Origin: Syngnathus acus
Lineage: Eukaryota > Chordata > Actinopteri > Syngnathiformes > Syngnathidae
DNA: 64,000 nt
Direction: 5' to 3'
Assembly: GCF_901709675.1 (NCBI RefSeq)
Contig: NC_051100.1
Span: forward strand, 9,706,786-9,770,785
Shown: one piece after another, positions 40,057 to 51,575 of the stretch
How the letters are laid out: each line of letters opens with the position of its first letter
Numbering within the stretch: the first letter of the stretch is position 1
Translations under genes and position numbers: made by a program
Notes under the pieces: model-generated
What the model saw: only the letters and a program-made list of their open reading frames with translations
Databases searched by the model: none
What the model was told of the DNA's origin: nothing

Positions 40057-41143
40057 CTGGAGGTGGGAAAGGGTTAAACAGAGAGCGTGGATGAGTTGCT
40101 CAGACAAGGGCACATGTACAGCCAGTGGAAAACATGTATGTGGCGGCATCACAGGCTGCAAAAAAACATTACCTTTGTGTGTGTGTGTATATAGCGAGGG
40201 GTCACATGGTACAGATAAAACACCACGGCAGGGTATTCTAGTTATTATTTAAAAATAATAATAATAACATCAAACAAACAAACTAAACGTGCTGCTACTG
40301 CCTACCTGACTTGGAAGCCGAGGCGCTGCCATCATAGCCCATGGCCCTTTGTTGCATGGCCGCATGGTCCTTCTTGAAGCGGCTGTCGAACGTGTGCAGA
40401 GCCATGAGGTCCCGCACCGTCTTGCCCTTGCCCATCCAGTCGGGCTCCCCTCTGCCTTTGTGGCCGTCCGAGATCTCCGGCGTCAGGCTGTCGGGTCGGT
40501 GCTTCTCCTTGCCGTCGCGCTCGTGCTCGCTGCTGGACACCGAGGCGGGTCTCTTGCCCAGCTCGGCGGGACTACCGGCCGCCAGAGCGGAGGAAAGTCC
40601 CATCTGGCCCGGTCTGCCGTTGACGGCGTGCACGGGCGCCATGCTCCCGTTCACCAAAGGCACAAGATTCGGGGGCACCGCGCTATTCCTGCGCGGGTTG
40701 GGACTCTGGCGGTTCAGCTCCGGCGGCTCGTCAGGCTTAGGAAATCCATTGGGGACGGGGATGCCGTTCGCCTGACGTCCAGACTGGTACTCAGAACCCA
40801 GCCTGGGGGGTCGCTCGGAGGAGAGAGGGTAGCGATCCAGCGGCTGCGGCGGCCGCGAGCCCGGGTCCCCCGCCGACGCGGCGTGGTTGATCGCCTGCAT
40901 CTCCTTCCCGGAGAGCTGCGACTTGACGGGGCCGGGAGACCTGCCCTCCTGGAAGCCGTGAGCCCGCTTCAGCTGGCGGGCCGTCTCGATGACAAACTCG
41001 ATGCGGTCCGCTCCCTCGTAGTTAACACATCCCCTGCACACGGGTTCGGTAAAATCCCAAATCATGGCCCAGGGCATGCGGGGCAGGTCGCACAAATAAC
41101 ATGACTGCCTCCTGGAAGAAGCAGCGACCGCCGCGGACGACAT
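39338..41143 (-). CDS. irf2bp2: IRF2BP2 orthologue, interferon regulatory factor 2 binding protein 2 (two exons: 40306-41143 and 39338-40056)
   Basis: Nuclear transcriptional co-regulator. The family is known to act as a corepressor with IRF2 and to bind other factors such as NFAT1 and the TEAD cofactor VGLL4. The joined reading frame is 518 residues, against about 587 in human IRF2BP2; this copy lacks long Ala/Pro/Gln tracts. Residues 11-62 form the IRF2BP zinc finger, with C15-x2-C18 and C36-x2-C39 around the signature [17 protein letters not shown]. The linker keeps IRF2BP2-type islands: the [11 protein letters not shown] block (about 142-152), KRPASVSSS (197-205) and [18 protein letters not shown] (241-258). 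A basic KRK at 289-291 may be a nuclear localisation signal. The C-terminal RING-type finger spans about 436-490. The single intron and the linker islands favour IRF2BP2 over IRF2BP1, which is intronless, and over IRF2BPL. Teleosts carry two copies (a and b), and I cannot tell which this is. Confidence 0.96.
40057..40305 (-). other. irf2bp2 intron (249 bp, GT-AG, phase 1)
   Basis: The donor GT is the complement of 40304-40305. The acceptor AG is the complement of 40057-40058, and a pyrimidine-rich stretch (CCCTTTCCCACCTCC) precedes it. Joining the exons keeps the frame with no stop. The intron holds a short GT/AC dinucleotide run at about 40177-40190 and an AAT-rich run at about 40251-40268. 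It is very small for a vertebrate intron, which fits a compact fish gene. Confidence 0.92.
40306..41143 (-). CDS. irf2bp2: irf2bp2 exon 1 (coding part), N-terminal zinc finger and linker
   Basis: Encodes residues 1-279 plus one base of codon 280. The start ATG is at 41143-41141, with G at -3. It is preferred because translation then opens with a short Ala/Ser leader followed directly by [13 protein letters not shown], as in the family. An in-frame ATG at 41260-41258 would add 39 Arg/Gly-rich residues that do not resemble the family. The exon ends AAGTCAG with the donor GTAGGC. It is GC- and CpG-rich compared with the flanks. Confidence 0.94.
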
Positions 41144-41375
41144 GGCGCTCGTCGTCGACCCCCTGAAAACCAACCCTAAATGTGCTCTTCTTCCTCTCCT
41201 CACTCTCTTTCCCCCCCACCCCTTTGGAACGCGGTTAAAAAGCAAGTTCCGTGCGGACAAAAAGCAGCCGAAAAGTGGTCCGTTCCCGGCTGAGCGAGTG
41301 ACGACGGTGGAGTTTCACAGGGAGAAGTTCATGTCGGTGTGTACTTTAGTCGGGCGCTCGTCTATCTAGCGCCGC

Positions 41376-41382
41376 TGACTCA
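41376..41382. promoter_or_regulatory. AP-1-type site TGACTCA
   Basis: A perfect TPA-response-element heptamer 28 bp from the CRE and about 235 bp upstream of the irf2bp2 start codon. Function is inferred from the motif and its position. Confidence 0.35.
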
Positions 41383-41409
41383 ATGTACTACTGGCTCAAT
41401 GTGGACCAG

Positions 41410-41417
41410 TGACGTCA
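41410..41417. promoter_or_regulatory. Full CRE palindrome TGACGTCA
   Basis: A perfect 8-bp CREB/ATF consensus in the upstream region of irf2bp2, flanked by a CACGCCC box. Binding is inferred from the consensus only. Confidence 0.5.
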
Positions 41418-41480
41418 CCACGCCCGCTTCCACTTCTATTGACTTGATTTCTTCGACAGAACCCCCTCCACACGCGCGCT

Positions 41481-44400
41481 CCCCTCTCCCCCTACTTTAC
41501 CGCAGCCTCTTGCCACGCACCCTGCCCTTTTTACAAACCATTTCACAAGACAACAAAAACAAATAAGCATTTACCCGCGCCGTGCGATCCTATTTGTGAG
41601 TAAATCCCTTATTTTCCAGCAGGTCTGCAAAATTGTGCAAAAAATGCGGCGGCTGCAGCCGAGCAACGGAGCGCCAGCGGATGGAAAATAACACTCGCAC
41701 ACACTCGGCAGAGCGCGGCTCTCCAGCTCCTCCAGTTGACTGCTGCTTTGTCCTATTTTCAGCTTTATCCGCTTCTGGGCTGAGTTTAAGCTTGTTTTTC
41801 TTCACGCGAGGCGCCTCTACGCCACCATGTGCTGCTGCCGCTACTACTACTACTCGCCGCTGTGCGGTGAATGAGGTGGGTTAAGCCCCAAGAAAGACTA
41901 TTTCCCCCCCTTACCCATAAATAAATGTGACACGCATAACGAACAGAGAATTTTCTACATTTTGGCATGCATATGCTCAACACGTGCTCACAGCTTCTGC
42001 TGCCCATGCGGAGATAAGAGATGGGGGAAAGGAGCCTCCATTAGCCATTAACCAGGAAGCTCTTGTGTCACAAGGTGGGGATTTCCAGACAGTGTTGTTA
42101 ACTCCAACACTCACCTCCTTAAAAGCACTAACGTGATCCAGTACAACAGCACCACCCACTCTGCTTTGCATAAGAATAAAGTGCAAAATGATAATCTTCT
42201 TAATAATGTTGTTTGGCGCACGCAGCCGTCCTTGTGCCCACATTTCAAAACAAGCACTCAACTCAATGAGATTAGCATGAATCAGACGTTCACACGAGTA
42301 CCGGAATATCTGAATATTGGTCGCAGCGATCAAGCTAGGTGATTCACTGCACTGTTAGTGGTTTTACTCAGTGGAAGGGGGGTGGGGGGTATCAGACATG
42401 TCGTCGCACAGTGCAACTGTGCCAAAATCCCCTCAAGTAAAAGTGCAGGTTTGAAACGGAGGAGCGTCTCAGTAGTTGAGATTCCTCCCTCTCATCTGCA
42501 CGAATTCCAACTCATTGCAGCTTTTCGCCTCAGGCTTTGGGTGAGGCAATGCGTCTGAAACCTGCAGACACAAAGCAGGATGTGTTCGTGCAAGTCCATG
42601 TGACGTTGGAAAAAAGGAAGTAAGCTGTTTAGTCACATACCCTCATCCGCCTCACCCATGTATGGGACGTGAGGCCATTTGGCCAGAAGCCTGGATCTGT
42701 GAATCATGCACGCTGGCTTCCTTCAAAGGCTCTCCACCAACCAAATCAAGAAGTTATGCCGCACTATAATTATGCTCTTACCACATGATCTTAGATGATT
42801 GCATTTGTGAAGACGCCAACATGTGAATGAACCCTAACCCGTGCACAGTTTTAGTCCCTGCAGGGAGTCGGCGAGTTATTTCTGATGGTAACCGACAGTC
42901 GAAACGACGTTTCCTCATCCTCACATTATCTCAAATGGAGTCCTTGTTGGGCGAACAACAGTAGGAAGTGTTGTTGGGCTTTATGACACAGTTAGGAAAT
43001 GACTGCAAAGGGAGGAGGGGGCAACGGGTAAATAAACAAATCTTCCTTTAAGATGGGTGGGAAACAGTCGCCTAATGCTCGGAGACCTCGAGAAAACATT
43101 TGTACTAGCAAATAACTTCACGTTGCAACACAGCAAGGCCACATGCCGGGGTTCTATTAAATCTCAAATAATCCAAATTTGAAAGACCCATTGATGTAAA
43201 AAAAAAATGCTGCAGTGGCTGTAGAGCGAAAGCAGAAATGGAATGTACAAAGGCGACAATGAGGAAGCCAGACATGCACAGATGGCTGGAGTGGCAAAAT
43301 GCAGCGTGTATACAGTAAAAATCAGCAGCGTGTGACCCGGCTGGCTGCTGTCTAGTTTCAGTGGAGCCGCTCAAGCAGATGGAGTGGCTGCAGAATGCTG
43401 CTTTTCAGCAGTATGGAAAATGAGACATGAAACCGCCAATGAGAGTGACGACCGGGGAATACCCGACATGTGACAGCATCGCACGCCTGATGAGATGACA
43501 TTATTTTTGTACTCTTGCACTTCCCCACTCTGTTGAATATTAGAATGACAATCTTTTATTCATGGGAGAGAATCATTTTATATTCTCTCTGAAGTTTTCT
43601 GCCGTAAAAGTGGAGCACACAAGATGTTTTCAGTGTTTTATTTTTTCATTTGTTTTGCTCCCCCCACCACAACCCTTGTGTTATATAACGTGTTTAGCTG
43701 CTGAGGCGAGCACCAAACTATGAAATGTTACACAGACATAAAAGGAGGTTAGAACAGGACGGTGTGAGGCCCTATTAGTAGGGGGGGATGCAACACCAGT
43801 GTATTATTGATACAGTATGTCTCATATTATTGTGTATTGATCTGTGATTCCTCTCACTCCCACGTTCTTTTTTTTAGCCCTGATTTTGAAACAATTACAG
43901 CTAAGATACATTTTGGAGCCCTTTTTGGATAACAATAAAGTGAATTTTCAAAACCAGCAGCATCTTGTTTACTGCTGCAAAATTCTGGCATCTTGGAAAC
44001 TGTCCAAATTGCAGGCTACCGTATAACAGTCACCTTAAGTAATTTGAGATACAAGTTCTTTGAATTATGAGTGCAGTAACAGAACAAATTAAACATGTAT
44101 TAATTTGTGTTTTAAAAAAAAAAAGATTAAAGTCCCAATGATTGTCACACACACAGTCTAATTAATACATATCTTAAACACCAAAGTTTTCTAAAATTCC
44201 CCAGCTAGACCTGCCCTGAAATATTTTCAGGTCAAGTGACGTGTGATAATAGGGAGATTCCTCTAGTTTGGATTCTAGACATAACCAAGTAAAACGCACT
44301 GCCGCACGTGACCGACTTTAAAATGGAGGAATTCACATAAAATGGAGGGTCCGTCGGCAAAAGGGAAGGAAAAATGTGCCGGTCGAGTGGAATCTGGGGG

Positions 44401-47400
44401 GCTGCAGAGGTGATGTCATTGGGCTGGAGCAAGAGGCACGGAGTGAAAAACAAGTCTTCCTCTTTATTCTGATCCTCTTTGCAGTCCCTGCAGGAGGTGG
44501 GGCGTGGTGGGGTGGTGGGTGGAAAAGGGATGAAGGAGGAGCGTGTGTGCTGAGGGGAAGGGGGGGGGGTCATTCCTGGCAGTCGGCCAAGGCAAGGGCT
44601 GCTGGGAAATGGCAAAGGATGCCAAGCAGGCCCCACCGCCAACATTAGAAGCTCACATCTTTGTTCTCAGAAACCTGGTGTGCTGCCAAAGGCCTCATTT
44701 GGGCTCCATGGCATGATTACACTGGATGTAGGCCAACTACTGAGAGAGCCTGCTCGCCCTACCCGCCTGCCCCCCCCTGCCTTTCTCCCTCCCTCTCTCT
44801 CTTTATGCTGCCTCCCAAGGCTCTCTCTCTCTTTTTCCACTGCCTTCAAAAGCCTGCTGCCAAACATGCAGTTGTTGCCATGGCTGCGGAGAATGGAACA
44901 TTAAAAAAAAAAAAGTGAGTAATGAGTCAGGCTTGGACACAGATGTGCCACATGTGTATCCATTTAGAAAAAAAACAAGGCGGCAATACATCCCCTTTAA
45001 TCTGCTAGCCTAGTCAGGAGGCGGGCCACTGGGTACATTTTACAAGTCCTCAGAGAGGGAAAAAAATCCAAGTGAACGTTCCGCTCACATCCATTTTCAT
45101 ACATGCTTTCAAGTATGCGGCTCAAGTGCACATGCACTCGTGGTAAGCAGGTACAGGAAGACCTTCTGTTGCCTTCTGGAAGCTTGCTTACTCTGTGAGC
45201 CAACAGCATCATTTCCTGTCTTGCGGAAACCCCCCGAATATTTTCAGTCACAAATAGAATTCGTGAACGCCCCTTCCCTTGCCCCTGGCTTCTTGTTGTT
45301 CAATCCACTACTGGCTGCTTCGCGTCAGCACCCGCAACAAATAACGTCACCTTCACCGCCATTTGTTTACCTTTAAAAGACAACTTTAGCATTGAGGTTT
45401 TTGCTGTCACAAAATGGCAGCCCCATAGCTAAATAATGTGGCCCTTTTGTTACGACTTGGTGAACAAAGATCCCTGTAATCTAAAACAGCTATTTCAAAA
45501 ATGGCCCCAAAAGACTATTTATTTTCTACTCGAATGAAAAAAAAAAATGCTTTTCATGCTTTGTGTGACTGTCTTCCTCTGAGCCAAAAACAAAGTTTTC
45601 CAATGCAGGCTTATTATTAGGTCTATTTTTGAGCCGCTAAGCAGTCACTCGAATACGGTGCTTGACATCCTTGGCGAGGTAGCTAGCATGCCTAAATTGC
45701 TCGTTTCCCGGTGCCGAGCTTTGCATTTATTCACAGCTGTTTGCGTGAGCGCGTGTGTTTTGTTGGTTTTTATTTTTTTTATGTTTTGACATTCCCACTG
45801 TCCTTTACTGTTATTAGCTGGAGGACCCTCGTGATTTATGCGAGCTCCTTTGCATGTATTCATTTGCTTAACCAAACAGTTGCATAAACCCCTGGTAAAT
45901 AAAACATAAAAATATGCGTGGACATGCATATTTATGACATTTTTTATTTGGAGGGTATTTCAGGGTTGGGAGAAGATGAAAGCAAACGAGGGGATAGAGC
46001 TCATGTGTAAAATATTCCTCGAAGGTCTGACTGTATGTAAATAAGATTGTGGGGCTACCATCAGTTGGCCAATTTAATTGATGTTAAAATTAATAATGCA
46101 ATAAGTATATTTTTTATTAATCTTTTGAGGATAAACTGATTCGGATTGTAGTTTTCTGACGTCAAGTTAGTGTCAGGACGAAATGACATTGAGACAAAGT
46201 CAAACACAAATCAAGTTGCTGTCACATATTTGGAAGACACTTTCTTTACTGTTATCTGGCTATCGAGGCCAGTCACATATTTGTTTGCATGCCTAATTAT
46301 ACACAGTATAAAAATATGCGCACCATACATAGGGAACTGTTCTAACTTCTGTCTGTAATTCAATCTAAAGGTGGTTCGTTGCAGTTGATGTAAAGTTCCT
46401 CCACGCCTGACTCCTCTCAGCATGTCTTTAAGGACCTTGCTTTGTGCACAGGGGGGCAGGAAACTAAACTTTGGAAGTCAAGTCAAGTTTATTTATATAT
46501 CCCTTCATCACAAAAGAGTCTCTAAGGACCTCACAAGCATGGAAAAGTAAAGGAATGGTAAAGAATTGAAGTTCAATAGGCCGCATCCGCCCCGCTCGCC
46601 GCTTGGTTGTGGCCTCCGAACTGTTATTCCCGCAATCTTTGTTTTGGTTGGGTCTGCACACGTATTCTTGCATTAGTCTCCATGCCAACGATACACACTA
46701 CAGTCTGTTGAAAAGGCTTCAACATTAGTCCTCGTTTGGGTAAATGTTCCTTTAACATTTATGAATTTTGTCTTCATTTGTACTTTTAAGTTGTCCTGTT
46801 CATTTGGTTTAATTGTGCTTATGCAGTGATGCTGACTCTCGAGTAGCATACCTGCAGAGGGTGCGACTCGTGCGGTGCGTGTTCTGACTTTTGTTCGGCT
46901 ACGTACGTCAATGATATAATGAACAGAGAGTACTGCGAGTGCCTTTTTATAAATAGCCATTACATGTTGCACCAGAAGGCATTCGAATTAGAGTTTTACT
47001 TGCCATTGATTCGTTGCGTTACCATGAATTGGTCACTAAGTCAGTGGTAGTGTTTTTTAGAATAAGGGCATAAAGTGGCAAAAACGACCTCAATAAATAA
47101 AATCCATAGGGAAAAATATTTTGTGGCCATTTGAAATTTGTGTTCGAGTAGCTCTGGTCAGGCCAACACCTAGCTAATTAATTGAGAGCGTGAAATATTT
47201 CATTCATAAAAAGGCTAGTTCCAATAAATACGTAGTAAAACTGTGGCTACATGATGAAAGTGACTGGTGAGGTTTCAATCATCCACTTGGAAAGATGCCT
47301 TTTTTGGTCCTGGTCATAACTCCCATACACATGAGTGCCCTCTGTGTGATTGTCTGCTTTATGGAGGTGGTTTCATCATGGCGCACAGCGAGTGCCTGTG

Positions 47401-48016
47401 CCAGAGATGTCCTTCCTCCCCTTTCCATAAAAGTGCAAGTTGTCATCATGGTGTGCCATTCATTATCTGCCTGCGGTTTTGCGAGCCTGGTGGGTGTCTT
47501 GAGTGGCTGGGTAGCGTTGCCTGTCACAGTCGGCCTCCTACCCCCGCACACACATCGGATGGGAAAGATGGGAAGGCAGCAGATGAGTGTTTGTGTGCCC
47601 CCCCTCCTCCCTCAGCCCTGTCTGTGTGATAAAAGCCCCTTTAACCACACTGTCTGGGCAACTGGGCACAGAATCTTTCCACCACTTCAGAGGCTCGTTT
47701 TCGGAAATAGCTCGCTGAGATGGAAAATGTTGGAATGACAAGCACATCTGTTTGTGCCTGATTTCAAGGACATTCATGATAAGTTTAAACATGGGGGTGG
47801 GGGCGAAACCGTGGCCTATTATTAAATCTATCCTCATGCAATTTACGTAATCATACTCTTGTTGCAAGCTTTGCATAAAAAAAAATCTATTATGTACATA
47901 GTGGAAAACTAGATTTTGTCCTCCACAAACAACATAAGCAATGGAATAAGTTAAGAACATTCTAATTGCTTGTTAAGCTAGTTTTCTGACAAACATATAG
48001 CGGGTGTGAAACCAAG
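41481..48016. other. Upstream flank of irf2bp2; no second gene recognised
   Basis: Just upstream of the promoter, about 41630-41880 is GC-rich, with a 12-bp palindrome CGGCTGCAGCCG (41650-41661) and a 15-codon plus-strand frame starting in an ideal Kozak context (GCCACCATG, ATG at 41827). Farther out are C/T-rich and G-rich runs (44480-44840), a TEAD-type ACATTCC (45789-45795) and a fish repeat fragment at 46476-46540. Confidence 0.45.
46476..46540. repeat. Fish interspersed repeat fragment (GTCAAGTCAAGTTTATTTAT)
   Basis: GTCAAGTCAAGTTTATTTATATA, then CATCACAAAAGAGTCTCTAA and GGACCTCACAAG, resembles a short repeat found many times in fish genomes ('caagtttatttatatagc ... tcacaaaagagtctcaaagggctt'). 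Its class is uncertain, and only about 65 bases can be followed. Confidence 0.5.
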
Positions 48017-48018
48017 TA

Positions 48019-48430
48019 CCGTATTTTCCGGACTATAAGACGCACCGGACTATAAGGCGCACCTTCAATGAATGGCCCATTTTAAAACTTTGTCCTTATA
48101 TAAGGCGCACTGGACTATAAGGCGCACCATTAACGCATCATGTCAGATTTTTAATCCAAATCAAATCATTCTCCATTCTATCTTTTTTATTTCAACTTCA
48201 GACGCAACAAATTACTTTATAATCACAAAATAATGATCCATAGTCTTTTTGATTCATGATTCATAGTCTTCAGCGGGCCACTTATGATTGATTTCATGAC
48301 ACAATGCTTTGGGCCAGTTTAAATTTAGGAATTTGGTCCATATATAAGGCGCACCGGACTATAAGGCGCACTGTCGGCTTTTGAGAAAATTTTAGGTTAT
48401 TAGATGCGCCTTATAGTCCGGAAAATACGG
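48019..48430. mobile_element. MITE, copy 1 (412 bp, TA target duplication)
   Basis: The left end CCGTATTTTCCGGACTATAA has its inverted complement at the right end (...TTATAGTCCGGAAAATACGG). TA is present on both sides (48017-48018 and 48431-48432), as for Tc1/mariner-type insertion. Inside, the unit GGACTATAAGGCGCAC and the shorter ATATAAGGCGCAC recur several times near both ends. There is no transposase reading frame. It belongs to the same family as 59758-60048 but has a longer, different centre. The outer arms are nearly intact, so the insertion looks fairly young. Confidence 0.9.
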
Positions 48431-48432
48431 TA

Positions 48433-50837
48433 TGTTAAGTTTGGTGTGCATTCAAAATGGCACCAGGATACCTTATGAAGCATGCAGGAGGAGAAAGAAG
48501 AATTTCTACTCAAATTCTATTGCAGACGGTTTAAGTGTTGAATCATTTGGAAAATCTAATCTTAGACGGAGGGATATAACGTTATTGTCCTTACGTGTAA
48601 TTCTAAATAAATAAATAATACATGTATTGTGTAATTTCACTACACGTAGTAGATTAACACAATCTTAATCACGTTTTGCAAACATGACATTTCACAAAGG
48701 CCTAGTTCTGTACTGCAGTTATGATCAAGTGCTGACATGTTTGAATTCCAAGAAAAATATTTCAGCAACTGCACTCAGAAGAGTTGAGTCATGTTTGCGT
48801 CAGCGCTAAGGTCGCATCAGCTCATGTCGTGCGCTTGTTTATGACAAACCGGTTGAGCTGCACAGACAGAGCTACAGTACATGTTGTCATACGTCGTGCA
48901 GTCGTTATCCTAGCACATAGCGTACGCTTTAGTCACCGGTGCGAGCCGAGCGCACGTGCTGTTATTGTCATCCTGTGGGAAGCACATGGAATAAATAAGA
49001 GGCCTTGACGCAACAGTTGCGTCCCGAGGGGATGGTTGGGGAGCGGAGGGAGCGCTGTGGGAAAGTTCGGTGCCCTTGAAGGGGCCCGATAAGCCCAGGG
49101 TGATATAAACTCAGCTTGTTTGTACTCGCCGGTAACGACGGCAAGTGTGCCAATGATGGATAGAGACAAGGTGAGTTTGTAAAACGAATAACAAGGACAA
49201 ACAAGCCAAAGTTCCAAAGGTTATGTTGAGATGGGCGTGTCTTATCTTGGCGATCTGACTTTGTGGGGTCATTGGACTACGCGGTGCGTAACAGGCTGGC
49301 TCAGCAAAGTCGTCACACTGGTTTTGACGGAGGGTGTTTACGCAAGACTGAAAAACAACGACAACTGTCATTTTACCCGTTCAATTACATGACTAGGTAT
49401 TGGGGCCTTTTCGCGTTACCATTTGAAAATGGTTACATGTGTTGACCTATGTAACAACAAAAATGCTGGACATTTCCTTAAATGCTAAGTAGGAATGATA
49501 ATCATGGTGCAGTGCTCGGTTGGTTTATCACCTCTACTCGGAAGTGATGTAGCAAGTGTGCCGTAATCAATATATTGTATGAGTGAGGGGGGGGGAAATA
49601 AAAAAACACGCTAAACCTATTTTGACCCTAAATCTACTTCTCAAGCAGCCAACCCGCTAAGGTCTACCATTTCAATGTCAACACTGTGAACTCGCACACC
49701 TTTTCCAGCCTGCAGTAAATAACTACGCAACATTTCTTGTTTTCACACAACCATTATAACCTTTCTCTCTCTGATCCTATCTCACACGCTCGTACACACA
49801 GATGCACACGGACACGAATGCATAACTAATCGCACGCAGATAAGCACTAGTCATAACTGCAACACCGTGACCCTTCCCAGCGGTGAATACAAAAACAATC
49901 GCAGTGCGAAAGGGGTGGTGTTGCTAGCTAGTCACATTCACATGCTGTATGGATAACCATTAATACTGATATTCACACCTACAGCCTTCAGTGAACCTGA
50001 AGAAAACCAACACGTGTAAAATTCCACGTACTATGTGTGTTTGTCTTTTTTTGGCGGAACAATTGTGTTTCTATTTCCTATTATGTATTTCCACACGTCA
50101 AAATTTAAACCCCTTCATTTACGCTGATGGATGTAATTTGGAAGACTAGTTTGATAAAACACAAAAGGACAATTAAGCGCTTAATGTGTGAAATGCCAGT
50201 TCCTGGTCTGGTATGCATATTAGAGCGTTCATAGTTCAGGTCCGTGTGAATGCGTCTTGTTTCAACCTTTCCAAAACGGTCCTTTTCCTGCGAGATGGGC
50301 GTCATGTAAACACCCTCAGATGGCTGCCGTTTAACTGTAGTAACATATGAACGTCCCCTTCCCCCTTTCCTTCTGCTAAGGATTGGATCCGTATTACTCT
50401 ACGGAACTGCAGATGTGTAACCCGAGCGCTTTCTATTCAAATTTAACAAAAGCGCTCAGTCAACAAAGGAGGAATAAAGTTCACCTACGCAGCATTGCCA
50501 CACAATCGTAGGGCGGAGTGAGACGCCATTGAGGAAGAGGAAATGGTTTCTCAGTGACTGACAAGTCTGGCTCCACCCAAGGTTGCCCTGAGGGGAAAAC
50601 ACACCACTCTTTCCCAACTCTGCACTTTTATTAGTATCACATGCACTCGTCTACTTGTTAGATGACTTTACTGAGCTCATATCTTCCTCCTTCCTGAGGC
50701 GGTGTGAGGTTCTGTGTTAGCTTTCATTCCTCACATGACAAATGTCATTCGTTGCCCTTGTGAAAAACAACCAACAACAAAGTGAATAAAGGTCACCCCC
50801 CCCTACAAAAAAATCTTTGTTGCTGTTGTACAATAAA
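48433..50837. other. Non-coding stretch between MITE copy 1 and the TTAA-bounded segment
   Basis: No gene. Holds the palindrome at 49007-49023 and otherwise plain single-copy sequence. Confidence 0.5.
49007..49023. other. Palindrome GACGCAACAGTTGCGTC (8-bp arms, 1-base centre)
   Basis: A perfect inverted repeat around a CAGTTG E-box-type centre. Meaning unknown. Confidence 0.6.
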
Positions 50838-50857
50838 TTAACCCGTGCGTAATGTTT

Positions 50858-50872
50858 GGGTCAGAATGACCC
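50858..50872. promoter_or_regulatory. Oestrogen-response-element-like palindrome GGGTCAGAATGACCC
   Basis: Inverted GGTCA half-sites with a 3-base spacer, which match the ERE core perfectly. It lies 16 bases inside the left end of the TTAA-bounded segment, so it may be an ordinary terminal feature of that transposon family rather than a selected hormone element. Confidence 0.3.
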
Positions 50873-51329
50873 GTTCTGACATTTGACAGCAATATGTAAA
50901 ACTAGAGTGGAAGTTATTTCTTTAAACACTGACATTTATTGACTATTAAGTGAATCAAAGTTACTCAAGTTTAATATTAGAACTGTCATTATTTTGTACA
51001 TGGCGTACAAGTTTGTGAACTCAAAGGCTGTTCAAGGTCAAATTTTAAACATGTCTGCTAAAATTGATTTTAGATTGAAATCAAGGAGAATGACGGTAAT
51101 GGTGGGGATATTGAAACTGTAATGTGTGGATATTTTACGGGACAGTGATAGCTGTACGTGTTTAAGAAAGCGTTTTAAACAGTCCCGGGAACTGTTTGTG
51201 TTTCTACCACATTTGGACAGGTACTCACAGAAACAAGTGCCTGTTATTCTTTAAAAGGTCATGTGAGAATCTACAAAGAGCGAAAGACAAACAGCATATG
51301 AACAACTATAAATACTAAACATAGTAGGC

Positions 51330-51575
51330 TATGTTCACACTGGAGGTCAATACAGATTTTGTTGCCCATATATGACATTTATCAGAATTCTTTTTCATGC
51401 AATGTGAACACGAAACGATATACATTGGATATGGATCTGGTTCGACTGCTGTATAGACACATGGCGCCGCTCCTTCAACCAATAAATCAAAAGCGCTTTT
51501 TATTATGAAGATATTCTTGGCCCTGGTTAAAAGTGACCTAGAATATAAAGCATGCGCGTGGAAGATGAACCGTAT
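51330..51575. repeat. Possible hAT-like interspersed repeat remnant
   Basis: Contains TGTTCACA (51332-51339) and its inverted partner TGTGAACA (51403-51410) around an AGATTTT/CAGAATTCTTTT segment. The general pattern resembles non-autonomous DNA repeats common in fish. The identification rests on recalled resemblance, and I see no clean ends or duplication. Confidence 0.25.

Larger units (their letters stand above)
41144..41480 (-). promoter_or_regulatory. irf2bp2 5' leader and probable core promoter
   Basis: CpG-containing sequence just upstream of the start codon. It contains TGACTCA (AP-1 type) at 41376-41382, a complete palindromic CRE (TGACGTCA) at 41410-41417, and next to it a CACGCCC GC/KLF-type box at about 41420-41427. 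I see no convincing TATA box. The CRE lies about 270 bp upstream of the start codon. The transcription start itself is not visible in the sequence. Confidence 0.5.

Noticed and set aside
40349-41104. 251-codon open frame on the plus strand across irf2bp2 exon 1
   Set aside because: It is the antisense of the conserved zinc-finger exon. It is Arg/Gly/Leu-rich from GC bias and has no family signature.
41144-41260. In-frame N-terminal extension of irf2bp2 from an upstream ATG at 41260
   Set aside because: The added 39 residues are basic and unlike the family, and they cover the probable 5' leader. The ATG at 41143 gives the family N-terminus.
47295-47738. 147-codon frame that looks membrane-like
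   Set aside because: The hydrophobic runs come from T-rich codons; the adjacent frame is equally open and nothing suggests a family.
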